From Myxococcales bacterium (GTDB taxonomy: Bacteria; Myxococcota_A; Polyangia; Nannocystales; Nannocystaceae), in assembly GCA_020633295.1 (NCBI GenBank), contig JACKDW010000025.1, forward strand, positions 1 through 64,000: a stretch of DNA of 64,000 nucleotides. The letters run 5' to 3'. The position numbers and the translations under genes are program-made. Shown here piece by piece: positions 10,132 through 18,507 of the stretch. The notes under the pieces are model-generated. The model ran no database searches and had not been told where the DNA came from. It saw only the letters and a program-made list of their open reading frames with translations. Positions within the stretch are counted from its first letter, which is position 1. Every line of letters starts with the position of its first letter.

Positions 10132-10689
10132 ATGACGATTAAGCGATTGATTCTTCCCATGCTGCTCGGGCTCGGCATGCTCGGCGTCGCCGCGCCGGCC
10201 TGCGATGTCCCCAAGGACGGCGGCTGCGACGGCGAGGGCGACTGCGACAGCGACGGTGAGTCGAGCGACTCCGGCGAGTCAGGGGACTCGGGTGAGTCGG
10301 GCGACTCCGGCGAGGGGGGCAGCGAGAGCGGCGACTCGGGCGAGACCGGCGACTCGGGCGAGACCGGCGACACCGGCGACACCGGCGACACGGGCGAGAC
10401 CGGCGACACGGGCGAGACCGGCGACACGGGCGAGACTGGCGACACGGGCGACACGGGCGATACCGGCGAGACCGACGACACCACCGGCGAGACCGGTGAC
10501 ACGGGCGACACCACCGGTGAGACGGGCGACACCGGCGACACCACCGGGGAGACAGGCGACACCGGCGACACCACCGGCGACACTACCGGCGACACTACCG
10601 GCGACACTACCGGCGAGACAGGCGACACCACCGGCGACACCACCGGCGACACCACCGGTCCGGACACGACGACGGGCGATATGCCCTGA
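10132..10689 (+). CDS. Secreted protein made almost only of Gly-Asp-Thr/Gly-Glu-Thr repeats
   Basis: 185 residues: a signal peptide (cleavage near APAC), a short Cys-containing acidic stretch, then about 140 residues of triplets of the type GDT, GET and GDS with some TTG inserts, ending a few residues before the stop. Glycine in nearly every third place recalls collagen-like GXY repeats, but proline is almost absent, so a collagen triple helix is doubtful. In this genome similar stretches act as linkers between lipid anchor and domain; here no domain follows. It may be a surface spacer, or a truncated gene whose downstream domain has been lost. Confidence 0.7.
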   Translation: MTIKRLILPMLLGLGMLGVAAPACDVPKDGGCDGEGDCDSDGESSDSGESGDSGESGDSGEGGSESGDSGETGDSGETGDTGDTGDTGETGDTGETGDTGETGDTGDTGDTGETDDTTGETGDTGDTTGETGDTGDTTGETGDTGDTTGDTTGDTTGDTTGETGDTTGDTTGDTTGPDTTTGDMP

Positions 10690-10710
10690 GCCGCGTCCGG
10701 CCAGAACCTG

Positions 10711-10716
10711 TACAAT
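10711..10716 (+). promoter_or_regulatory. Extended -10 (TG-TACAAT) for the lipoprotein gene at 10778
   Basis: TACAAT preceded by TG, about 60 nt upstream of ATG 10778. This gene has a real leader with GAGGAGG as Shine-Dalgarno (10766-10772), unlike its neighbours. Confidence 0.4.
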
Positions 10717-10777
10717 GGGCCCGGCGTCGGTACGCGACGTCGGGCCCGGCTGTTTCCGCGCGGCCGAGGAGGTCTCG

Positions 10778-11353
10778 ATGACACGCTGGTCCCGCGTCGC
10801 GCTCGCGCTCCCACTCCTGGCCCTCGCGGCAGGATGTCCGATGATGCAGTCGCAGTCGCAGTCGCAGCCGCAACAGCCACCGCCGCGCGAGCTCGCCGAG
10901 ACGCCCACGCCGACGACGCCCGCGCCCGCGCCCGCGCCGACGACGGCGACGACCCCGACCCCGACGCCCGCCCGGGCTTCGAGCGCGGAGCCGTCCGCGC
11001 CGTGGTCGCTCCGCTACCTCGACGGCAGCAACAACGCGACGAGCTTCTCGCGCGCGAGCGCGGCGAGCGACGTGCTGCTCGAGTACGAGCCGATGACGCC
11101 CGAGAGGAGCTCGAGCGGGACCTACAGCGGCGGCGCGCCGCGGACCGGCGTGGTGCCGCCCGAGCAGGTCGCGTCGCTGTGGGAGCGCGTGCGACGGCTC
11201 GAGGATGACCCCGAGCAGCGCGCCGAGCAGCGGCGCATGGGCACGGGCGCGTTCACGATCTCGACGCCCGAGGGCGAGCGGGCGTTCCTCGTCACCAGCG
11301 GCAAGCCGCTGCTCGCCTTCGACGCGTTCCTGCGGCCGCTCCAGGGCCGCTGA
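10778..11353 (+). CDS. Hypothetical lipoprotein with Pro/Thr linker
   Basis: 191 residues: signal peptide with lipobox LAAGC, a Gln-Ser and then Thr-Pro-Ala linker to about residue 65, and a C-terminal globular part of about 115 residues not recognised (W.LRYLDGSNNA near its start, VTSGKPLLAFDAFLRPL at its end). A strong Shine-Dalgarno GAGGAGG lies 5 nt before ATG. It is convergent with the reverse-strand gene at 11358; both stop codons lie in a 12-bp palindrome at 11350-11361. Probably an outer-membrane or periplasmic lipoprotein of unknown role. Confidence 0.75.
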   Translation: MTRWSRVALALPLLALAAGCPMMQSQSQSQPQQPPPRELAETPTPTTPAPAPAPTTATTPTPTPARASSAEPSAPWSLRYLDGSNNATSFSRASAASDVLLEYEPMTPERSSSGTYSGGAPRTGVVPPEQVASLWERVRRLEDDPEQRAEQRRMGTGAFTISTPEGERAFLVTSGKPLLAFDAFLRPLQGR

Positions 11354-11357
11354 GGCC

Positions 11358-13130
11358 TCAGTCGCCGCGGGCGGGCGGGCGTCGCTCGCGGAACCACCCG
11401 CGGTACTTCTCCATGCGCGCGCGCTGGCTCTCGGGCGCCCGGAACGTGCACGTCGACGCCTCCTCGCTGCCCTCGGGCGCGCCCCAGCGCAGCTCCGGGC
11501 AGTCGTTGGGGTTGTAGCCGACCTCGAGCGCGGGCGCGCGCGCGAGCGCCTCGCCGAGCGTCAGGGTCCACGCGCTGCCGTCGCTGCGCGTATATCGGAA
11601 CGAGAGCGCCGGGTCCTCGAGCTGCCCCTCGAGCTGCCCCTCGAGCTCCGAGACGACCGCGTCGACGCGACCGCGCGCGACGCCGTAGGCCTCGGGGTTG
11701 CGACGCACCCGCGCCGCGAAGCGCTGGACGAGGTCGATCGCGATCAGCAGCCGCATGTCGCGACCGGGGGTCGCGAAGGTCTCCCACGGACCTGTCGTTT
11801 CGAACACCCGAAACCCGCGCGGCATGGCGATCGTCTGGGCGCGAAGCCGCGAGACGGCGGCGCCGCGCTCGACGAACTCGGCGCGCGTCCGCAGCGCCTC
11901 GTGCAGCGCGAGCGCGGCGCGCCGCTGGGCCCTCAGCGGCTCGCGCGGCCCAGGCGTGATCACGGCGAGCACCCGCTCGTGGAAGGCCTCGCTGTCGAGC
12001 GCTTCGTGCTCGGTCCAGAGGTCGCCGTGCCCCGGCGCGCGCGCGAGCGCGTCGTTGCCGAGGACCTCGACCTCGCCGTCTCGGTAGACCACCGGGCGGA
12101 AGCGCTTGAAGCCGGTGCCGCCGCGGCTCGGCGTCGGATCCCACAGGAAGGTGCCCTCCCAAAACCGCTTGCGCGTGATCGTGCCGTCGGGCTGACCGTC
12201 GATCGCGAACAGCTCGCCCGGCTCGTCGCCGCGCGGCTCGATCAGCTCGACGAGCACGAGGATGTGCCCGTAGGGGTCGGCGTAGATGGTGCCGGGTCGC
12301 AGCCCGCGGCGGTCGAGCGCGACGGGGTAGAAGTCGCCGTGCGAGTCGCTGACCGCGGTGCGCCCGTTCCCCGAGTGCACGCCCCAGGCGATCGTCTGGC
12401 GCAGGAAGGTCTCGACGCGCGGGAGCTCGCGCGCGCGCGCGCTGCTGTGGCGCGCCTCGAGGCTCGAGCGGCTGCCGAGGCAGCGCGGCGCGATCTCGGG
12501 CCCGCCGCGCGAGCAGATGTGAAACGCGAACGGCAGGCGCCGCTTCCACGACCAGTACGCGCGCAGGAAGTATGGGAGGTCGGCGCAGTCGGGTCGCAGC
12601 CCGAGCACGCCCGGCTCGTCCTCGCCGAGCCCGAGCGCGCCGTGCAGCAGGTTGCGATCGGGGTCGCTGGTGACCTGGTCGAGCCGCGCGTACGAGAGCT
12701 CGCGCCCCGACGGCGCGCGGAACATCTCGCGGATCCACGCGCTGTACAGCGCCTCCTCGGCCGCGCTCCACTCGCGCTCGATCGGCCAGACCGCGCCTCG
12801 CGGCGCGCGGGAAGACGCGCGCGCGTCGCCGACCGTGAAGCTGGCGCAGGCGAGGCCCGTCCCCTCGCGGCCGACGACGACGCGGTGCTCCCCGGCGACC
12901 GCCGCGTCGATCGTGGCGATCAAGGTCGAGGGCGCGCCACGCCGCGCGACGACCTGGAGCCCGTCGAGCGGGCCGCTCGCCGACTCGACGCGCAGCGCCA
13001 GCTCGCGCTCGTCGTCGAAGCTCGAGACGAGCACGCGGATCGGCTCGCCGGGGCGCGGCGCGAACGGGGTCACGACGACGCCGACGTCAGCGGAGGCGGT
13101 CGCGGGCGCCGGGCAGCCGCCCGCGTCCAC
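11358..13130 (-). CDS. NlpC/P60-like (papain-fold) protein, no signal peptide of its own
   Basis: About 590 residues. An N-terminal beta-rich region of about 110 residues looks Ig-like. The middle has PDCADLPYFLRAYW and then PGTIYADPYGHILVL, the Cys and His placing expected of NlpC/P60-like papain-fold hydrolases; the C-terminal 250 residues are unrecognised, with a Cys-containing end. The assignment is by motif pattern only. The only candidate start is GTG 13130, directly after an A10 run and inside the upstream gene, which ends at 13087 in another frame. With one A fewer the two frames would join. The protein looks extracytoplasmic but lacks an export signal unless fused to the upstream membrane protein. 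Confidence 0.65.
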   Translation of the reverse strand: MDAGGCPAPATASADVGVVVTPFAPRPGEPIRVLVSSFDDERELALRVESASGPLDGLQVVARRGAPSTLIATIDAAVAGEHRVVVGREGTGLACASFTVGDARASSRAPRGAVWPIEREWSAAEEALYSAWIREMFRAPSGRELSYARLDQVTSDPDRNLLHGALGLGEDEPGVLGLRPDCADLPYFLRAYWSWKRRLPFAFHICSRGGPEIAPRCLGSRSSLEARHSSARARELPRVETFLRQTIAWGVHSGNGRTAVSDSHGDFYPVALDRRGLRPGTIYADPYGHILVLVELIEPRGDEPGELFAIDGQPDGTITRKRFWEGTFLWDPTPSRGGTGFKRFRPVVYRDGEVEVLGNDALARAPGHGDLWTEHEALDSEAFHERVLAVITPGPREPLRAQRRAALALHEALRTRAEFVERGAAVSRLRAQTIAMPRGFRVFETTGPWETFATPGRDMRLLIAIDLVQRFAARVRRNPEAYGVARGRVDAVVSELEGQLEGQLEDPALSFRYTRSDGSAWTLTLGEALARAPALEVGYNPNDCPELRWGAPEGSEEASTCTFRAPESQRARMEKYRGWFRERRPPARGD

Positions 13131-16100
13131 GTTTTTTTTTTGACACGTCCCGGTAGACCGCGGGATCGCGCTCGTTCACGTCGAGCGTGGAGGCCCGCCG
13201 CTCGCCGCCCGATCCTGGATCCACGCCGGCCGCGTCGCCCGGGCGCTCACCTGGCACAGAGGACATCCCGACATCACCGCCGCGCCGTCCGCCGCCGACG
13301 AGCCCCGCGCACCCCTGCGGACGCAGCGCGAGCAGGAGCAGCACGACGAGAATGGCGAGCACGAGCGCGGTGACCAGCTGCCGCGTGCGCGCCGCGTCGT
13401 CGCGCTCGTGGACGATCGCGAGCACCTCCGACTGCTGCGCGCTCGCGGGCGCGGAGCGGACCCCGGAGCTGCCGGCGGCCTTGTCCGCGGCGCCCGAGGA
13501 CGCCGTCGAGGCGTCGCGCGCGGGCTTGCTCTTGACCGCCGCGACCGCCGCCTGGCTCGCGGTCGCGACCTCGTTCATGCGTCGCTTCCACGAGCCCGAC
13601 GACGTGCCCGGGCGGGGCGCCGGCGCCGGCTCTCGAGCGCCGGCTCCGCGCTCGGCGGCCGTCTTCAACACGAAGGGCGAGCGCCCGATCTGCGTCTTCT
13701 CGGTCGACTGCGCGACGCGATGCGTGGAGGAGTCCGCCGCCGAGCTCTCTGGCTCCGCCGTCGGCTCCGGCTCCGCGCCCGCGGCCTTCGCCGGCTCCGG
13801 GGGCGTCTTGCTGCGGATCGGCAGCGCCCCGCTGACGGCGCGACGGGCACCCGACGCGCCCGCTGCGGGCGACCGCGCGGCGCCGGACGAGGCGCGCTCC
13901 CCCGCCGATCGACTGACCGACGCCGCGGCGATCGTCGCCGGGCTCGGCGGCTTCACGCGCGGGAAGCCGAGGCGCGTACGCACCGTCTGCGTAAATTCAG
14001 ACGAGCCGCTCCCGCCCGGCCTCGCGCTCGAGTCCGACGACTTCGGGTCGGTCTTCGCGATCAGTCGCCCCGGCGGCTGCGGGCTGCGGTAACCCTCGCG
14101 CCGCGTCTCCAAGCGCCCCGGCTGCGTCCCCTGAGACCTGCTCGCAAGGCCAGTTCCTGCGCGCGGCGCAGACTTCGCTTCGAGCCGCGACGACGTCCCC
14201 GCGGCCCCTGACGTCTCGCGCTTGTCGCGATCTCTCGGCTGCTCCAGCGCGGGCGGCAGCCACTGCTCGGGCGGTGGCGACGGCGCCGTCGGCTCGCGCT
14301 GACGGACCTGCGGCGAGTCGACATCCCGCTTCGGGCTGCTCCACGACATCGCCGAGGCGGGGATGACGATCGGGACCGGCGTGACGCTGCGCCGCCCCGA
14401 CTCGCTGGCGGGCGCGGGCTCGGCGACCGCGGGTGTCGGGGGCTCGTCGTCGGGGCGCGGCGCCCGAACGGGCGGCGGCGCGGGCACCTTCACGGCGCCG
14501 CGCTGCGACGCTGGCCTCGCGGTCACGCGGGGCGGCTCGACGCGAGGCGGCTCGACCGGCCTCACGGTGACCGCCGGTGTCGCCTCGGTCTTCGCCTCGA
14601 GTTTCGCCCCGGTCTCCGCCGCCTGCGTCTCGTGCTTCGCCGGCGTCGCGACCGGAGGAGTCGCCGGTTGCGTCGGCGCGGGCGTAGCGACCGTCACGGA
14701 CGGCGCCGCGATCGGAGCCGCCGCGGGCGTCTCGAGCGCTGGCGCCGGCGTCGCTGCTGGCTCCGACTCGGCCTTCGCCTCGACCGCGGCCTCGGCCCTC
14801 GTCTCGCGCTTCGATTCGGAGGCCGACTCGATCTTCGACTCGGTCTTCGACGCGATCGTCGGCTCGATCGTCGGCTCGATCTTGGACTCGATCGTCGGCT
14901 CGATCGTCGGCTCGATCTTGGACTCGATCGTCGACTCGATCTTGGACTCGATCGTCGGCTCGACCGTGGCCTCGGACGTCGGTCCCGACGCTGGCTCGGG
15001 CGACGACTCCACCGCAGTCGGCGGCGCCTCGGGCTGCCGCTGCGCCGGCGAGGCGGGCGACTCGAGCCTCGACGCCGGCTCCGCCTCGACGGTCGACGGT
15101 GCGTCGGGCCGCGTCTCCGACTCGGGCGCGGGCGGTGCGGCCGGCTGCCTCTCGAGCTTCACCGTCGTCTCGAGGTCCCCGGTCGCGTCCGCGTGCTCGC
15201 GACGCGTCGCCGCTGCGGCGGCGACCACCGCGGCCGCCGCTGCTGCTGCCGCTGCCGCTGCCGCGCCCGTGCTCGCCGGCTCAGGCTCGAGCTCGTCGCC
15301 CTCGTCCGGGATCAGGTCGACGACCGCCGGTTCGTCGTCGTCCGCCTCCTCCTCGTCCGCCGCCTCGGCGTCTGCCGACGCTGGCTCCGGCGTCAGGTCG
15401 TCCGTCGCTACCCGCTGGAACCTCGACGGCGCCGCATCCTCGTCTACCGCCGACGCTGGCTCCGGCGTCAGGTCGTCCGTCGCTACCCGCTGGAACCTCG
15501 ACGGCGCCGCTTCCTCCACCGCCGCCGACGCTGGCTCCGGCGTCAGGTCGTCCGTCGCTACTCGCTGGAACCTCGACGGCGCCGCATCCTCCACCGCCGC
15601 CGACGCTGGCTCCGGCGTCAGGTCGTCCGTCGCTACCCGCTGGAACCTCGACGGCGCCGCATCCTCGGCCACCGCCGACGCTGGCTCCGGCGTCAGGTCG
15701 TCCGTCGCTACCCGCTGGAACCTTGACGGCTCGGCCGCGGGCTCGGGCTCCGGCGCCGACTCAGGCGCCGGCGGGGCCAGGGCCGCCGCCGCCGCCAGCT
15801 CCTCGCCCTCGAAGGGCACCTCCATCCACATCGAGACGTTGACGCGGATGCCGTAGCGACGCCCGTACTTGACGATGACGGTGAGGATCCACTCCGCGCA
15901 CGCGTCGGCCTCGGCGCGCGACGCCAGCACCCGGCTGCGCGCCAGCTCGCGACCGTTGCGCGAGCGGATCGAGAGATAGTAGCCCCCGTCCTCGCGCTTG
16001 GGCTTGTAGCTCGAGCTGAGCAGCGCGGCCTCGATCAGCGATCGGATGCCGTTGTCGCGCGAGCGCGCCGAGCCGTAGCCGTGGCTGTACAGCAGCGCGC

Positions 16101-16977
16101 GCCCGCTCTCGTCGTTGAAGTGAAAGAAGTAGCTCTTGCCGCCGCCCTCGGCGCGGAACGCCTCGAAGCCGGCCGCGCCCGAGCTCGACGCGCGCTCGAG
16201 GTCGTAGCCGGACTCCGCCGTCTTCCGCCGCTTGCGTCGATTGAGGAAGCGCCGCTCCTCGTCGGCTGCGCGCGCGATCAGCCACGCGACGGCCGCGTCG
16301 CGCCCGACCTCGGCGTCGAACCACCGGCTGCGCGCGAGCTCGCGACCGTTGCGCGCCGTGATGACGAAGTACCAGCCGCGCTCCGACTTGCGCTTGGTGT
16401 AGCGGCGCTCGTCGAGCAGCGCGTGCAGGGTCGAGCGGACCTGCTCGTCGCGCGGGTACTTGGCCAGCACGCCGCGCGTGAACAGCAGCGCGCGGCCCTG
16501 CTCGTCGTTGAGGTGGGCGCAGAACAGGCCGTCGCGCCCCCGCTGCAGCCGCTCGAGCCCGGCCTGACCAGACTTCGACGGCTGCTCGAGATCGTAGCGC
16601 AGCGCGACGTCCATCAGCACCGTGTGCCCGCGGCTGCGCGCGTGCGTGATCGGGTAGCGGACCTTGATCCGCTCGCCCGAGGTGGCCCACGCGCCGAGGC
16701 GCTTCAGCAGCGCGCCCGCGTCGGCCGCGTGCTCGTGCGCCTCGCTGCGCGCGATCGCCTCGCCGAGCTCGTCGACGACGTCGAAGCCGAAGCCGCCCTC
16801 CTGCGCGCGCACCTCGGTGTCGTCTCGCTCGCGCAGCGCGTCGACGGTCTCCTCGACGCGCTTGAGGCACGCGTCGCGGTCGGCGAACTCGGGGCTGACG
16901 AGCGCGACGGCGCCGTTGTCGAGGATCAGCTGAAACGACGTCTCGCCGCGCGGGTTCTGGAGCAGACGGAAGTGCAT
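13087..16977 (-). CDS. Large protein with repeated DUF1508 (YegP)-like units, long disordered region and a C-terminal membrane segment
   Basis: 1296 residues. The first 365 hold about six DUF1508/YegP-like beta-hairpin units (near residues 3-45, 63-95, 149-187, 200-234, 281-318 and 330-364; typical strings are HFNDESGRALLYS and ITARNGRELARSR). Residues 400-1180 are low complexity: five 25-residue repeats with PSRFQRVATDDLTPEP, poly-Ala, and TIESKIE repeats. One transmembrane helix (LVTALVLAILVVLLLLAL) lies near 1201-1218, followed by a 78-residue tail ending in Lys/Arg. Orientation suggests a cytoplasmic N-terminus. YegP-like domains have no settled function. The tail overlaps the next gene at an A10 tract. 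Confidence 0.75.
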   Translation of the reverse strand: MHFRLLQNPRGETSFQLILDNGAVALVSPEFADRDACLKRVEETVDALRERDDTEVRAQEGGFGFDVVDELGEAIARSEAHEHAADAGALLKRLGAWATSGERIKVRYPITHARSRGHTVLMDVALRYDLEQPSKSGQAGLERLQRGRDGLFCAHLNDEQGRALLFTRGVLAKYPRDEQVRSTLHALLDERRYTKRKSERGWYFVITARNGRELARSRWFDAEVGRDAAVAWLIARAADEERRFLNRRKRRKTAESGYDLERASSSGAAGFEAFRAEGGGKSYFFHFNDESGRALLYSHGYGSARSRDNGIRSLIEAALLSSSYKPKREDGGYYLSIRSRNGRELARSRVLASRAEADACAEWILTVIVKYGRRYGIRVNVSMWMEVPFEGEELAAAAALAPPAPESAPEPEPAAEPSRFQRVATDDLTPEPASAVAEDAAPSRFQRVATDDLTPEPASAAVEDAAPSRFQRVATDDLTPEPASAAVEEAAPSRFQRVATDDLTPEPASAVDEDAAPSRFQRVATDDLTPEPASADAEAADEEEADDDEPAVVDLIPDEGDELEPEPASTGAAAAAAAAAAAAVVAAAAATRREHADATGDLETTVKLERQPAAPPAPESETRPDAPSTVEAEPASRLESPASPAQRQPEAPPTAVESSPEPASGPTSEATVEPTIESKIESTIESKIEPTIEPTIESKIEPTIEPTIASKTESKIESASESKRETRAEAAVEAKAESEPAATPAPALETPAAAPIAAPSVTVATPAPTQPATPPVATPAKHETQAAETGAKLEAKTEATPAVTVRPVEPPRVEPPRVTARPASQRGAVKVPAPPPVRAPRPDDEPPTPAVAEPAPASESGRRSVTPVPIVIPASAMSWSSPKRDVDSPQVRQREPTAPSPPPEQWLPPALEQPRDRDKRETSGAAGTSSRLEAKSAPRAGTGLASRSQGTQPGRLETRREGYRSPQPPGRLIAKTDPKSSDSSARPGGSGSSEFTQTVRTRLGFPRVKPPSPATIAAASVSRSAGERASSGAARSPAAGASGARRAVSGALPIRSKTPPEPAKAAGAEPEPTAEPESSAADSSTHRVAQSTEKTQIGRSPFVLKTAAERGAGAREPAPAPRPGTSSGSWKRRMNEVATASQAAVAAVKSKPARDASTASSGAADKAAGSSGVRSAPASAQQSEVLAIVHERDDAARTRQLVTALVLAILVVLLLLALRPQGCAGLVGGGRRGGDVGMSSVPGERPGDAAGVDPGSGGERRASTLDVNERDPAVYRDVSKKKRGRGRLPGARDRLR
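13132..13141. repeat. Homopolymer A10/T10 at the junction of two overlapping genes
   Basis: Ten T on the plus strand (ten A in the coding sense). It encodes Lys codons in the upstream frame and lies just before the GTG start of the downstream frame. A 1-nt loss would fuse the two ORFs. Confidence 0.9.
14815..14965 (-). repeat. Degenerate short repeats encoding TIESKIE/EPTIE
   Basis: 15-nt-type repeats built from gactcgatc/ggctcgatc blocks inside the disordered region of the 1296-residue protein. They encode alternating acidic and basic residues and are a likely site of length variation. Confidence 0.8.
15374..15732 (-). repeat. Five near-identical 75-bp tandem repeats inside a coding gene
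   Basis: Units start at 15374, 15449, 15524, 15599 and 15674 with period 75 and differ mainly in a short variable patch. Each encodes a 25-residue unit with PSRFQRVATDDLTPEPASA. High DNA identity suggests recent expansion or gene conversion. Confidence 0.9.
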
Positions 16978-17556
16978 GGGGAGGAGGTCACCGCGGCGGC
17001 GCGCGCCGGCGCGGCTCGAGGGGTTGCAAATAGGTCCTCTGGGTCATGTCGTCAATCGCGGGCAGGGCGGCGCGTCGTCTCGAGAGGTCTCGCTGCGCGC
17101 GCGCCATCATCACCTGCGCGCCCGGCGTCCGCCGCGGCGCACACGACATCCTAGCCTGGATCCGACGCGTGGCGCGGGTTGTTGCGAATCTCGAGCGCGC
17201 GCGAGCGAACGCGCGCGACAGCTCGATAACAGCTGTCTATGAGTTCAGGTTTGATGTAGCTACAACATGCGCGCGCGCGCGGGCCGGCCCGCGCGCCGTC
17301 GTTTTCGACATGAATGTGCGGACATGCGCATCCAATCATGCTCGAACGCGCCCGCGAGCGCGCGCCCGCGAGCGCGCGAATTCCCTTCGCGAGATCCCGC
17401 GCGCGCGTAAACGACGGTCCGGACGCGGCGCGGGGCCGAGACCGCGAGCCGCGAAGCCGCGAGACCAAGAGATCGCGCGCGCACACCCGGCGCGGCCCGG
17501 CGCGCGCGAGCGCCCCGCGCGTCGCTCGACGCGCTATCGTCCCGGGCGACCGCGCC
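16978..17556. other. Intergenic region between divergent genes with palindromes
   Basis: No credible gene in 579 bp. It holds the shared promoter space of the 1296-residue protein gene and the GST gene. An AT-richer stretch at about 17200-17270 contains ACAGCTGT and TGTAGCTACA palindromes, and a perfect 22-bp GC palindrome sits at 17275-17296. A TATCGT box is at 17535-17540. Confidence 0.6.
17275..17296. repeat. Perfect 22-bp GC palindrome
   Basis: Inverted repeat centred between 17285 and 17286 on GGCC/GGCC, eleven bases each side. It could form a hairpin or bind a dimeric protein; part of it is simple GC alternation, so chance is possible. Confidence 0.6.
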
Positions 17557-18288
17557 ATGCCAGACCTCTCCACCCCACCCGTCACGCTCCGCTACTTCGA
17601 CTGCCGCGGGCGCGCCCAGGCGCTCCGCTACCTCCTCATCGACGCGGGGATCGAGTTCGACGACGACCGCGTGCCCTTCGACGAGCGCTGGGCGACGCGG
17701 CGGGATGACCCCGCGTTCAGCGGGCCGTTCGGCGGCCTCCCAGTCCTGCGCTGGGGCGATCTCGAGCTCGCGCAGACCGAGGCGATCGCGCTGTTCCTCG
17801 GGCGCGCGCTCGGGCTCGCGGGTGATGGCGGCGATCAGGACGCGGCGTGGACGGTCGCGTTCACGGCGTTCGGGCACCAAGATCTCCTGCAGCCCGCGCT
17901 CGGCGTGATCTGGCAGCCCGCCGACGGTGATGACGAGGCCTTCGCGAGCGCCTGCGCGGCCGCGCGGGATCGCCTGCGTCGGCGCTACGGCCGGCTCGAG
18001 CGCTGGCTGGCGTCGCGCGGGCCCTACGTGCTCGGCGAGTCGCCCTGCGCCGGCGACTACTTCGTGTTCGAGGCGATCGATGTCGGCCGCACGCTGCTCG
18101 GGCACAACCTGCTCGACGAGTTCCCCCGCGTCGTCACGCTGCTCAGCGAGCTCGCGGCGCGCCCTCGGCTCGCGCTGCACCTGCAGACGGGCGACCGGCC
18201 GACCCGCTTCTCCGGGAGCCCGACGGAGTCGCAGCTGCTCGCGCGGCTCGCCGCGAAGGTCGACCGCGAGGCCGACGCCGGCGCGTAG
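17557..18288 (+). CDS. Glutathione S-transferase family protein
   Basis: 243 residues with an N-terminal thioredoxin-like domain (TLRYFDCRGRAQALRYLL, GLPVLRWGDLELAQTEAI, where the cis-Pro and Thr/Glu contact glutathione) and an all-helical C-terminal domain (GPYVLGESPCAGDYFVFE). The start of the first domain resembles alpha/sigma-class enzymes (YF..RGRAQ.LR), where the Tyr activates the thiol. The substrate is unknown; detoxification is the usual role. ATG 17557 begins just before the first strand. The 219 bp after it are short tandem repeats. Confidence 0.88.
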   Translation: MPDLSTPPVTLRYFDCRGRAQALRYLLIDAGIEFDDDRVPFDERWATRRDDPAFSGPFGGLPVLRWGDLELAQTEAIALFLGRALGLAGDGGDQDAAWTVAFTAFGHQDLLQPALGVIWQPADGDDEAFASACAAARDRLRRRYGRLERWLASRGPYVLGESPCAGDYFVFEAIDVGRTLLGHNLLDEFPRVVTLLSELAARPRLALHLQTGDRPTRFSGSPTESQLLARLAAKVDREADAGA

Positions 18289-18300
18289 TCGGTCCAGCGC

Positions 18301-18427
18301 TCGTCGTCGAGGTCGTCGTCGAGGTCGTCGTCGAGGTCGCCGAAGTGGTCCGAACCAAGAGGTCGCCGTAGACGCCGCCGAAGAGGTCGCCGAAGAGGTC
18401 GCCGAAGAGGTCGCCGTAGACGCCGCC
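18301..18427. repeat. Intergenic 12-bp tandem repeats
   Basis: Three copies of tcgtcgtcgagg at 18301-18336 and three copies of gaagaggtcgcc at 18380-18415. The second block is flanked on both sides by ggtcgccgtagacgccgcc. They lie between the GST stop and the next gene. Both periods are 12, i.e. codon-compatible, but I could not support a gene across them. Confidence 0.8.
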
Positions 18428-18507
18428 GAGGACATCCACGGGGGACCCGCCGCGCGCTCCGGTCCCGTGGCCGTGACGTCGCCCGCGAACTGCGGTAGGC
18501 AGCGACG

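Noticed and set aside
11350..11361. 12-bp palindrome at the convergent stops as a terminator
   Set aside because: No loop; the palindrome arises from two facing TGA codons with GGCC between.
15374..15732. CRISPR-like array of five repeats
   Set aside because: Period 75 with near-identical spacing and no unique spacers; units are in-frame coding repeats.
14363..15856. Plus-strand open frame of 497 Ser/Ala/Gly-rich residues with repeats
   Set aside because: Antisense of the repeat region of the 1296-residue protein; its repeats mirror the reverse-strand coding repeats.
17314..17556. N-terminal extension of the GST
   Set aside because: Arg-rich and unlike the family; ATG 17557 fits the thioredoxin-like domain start.
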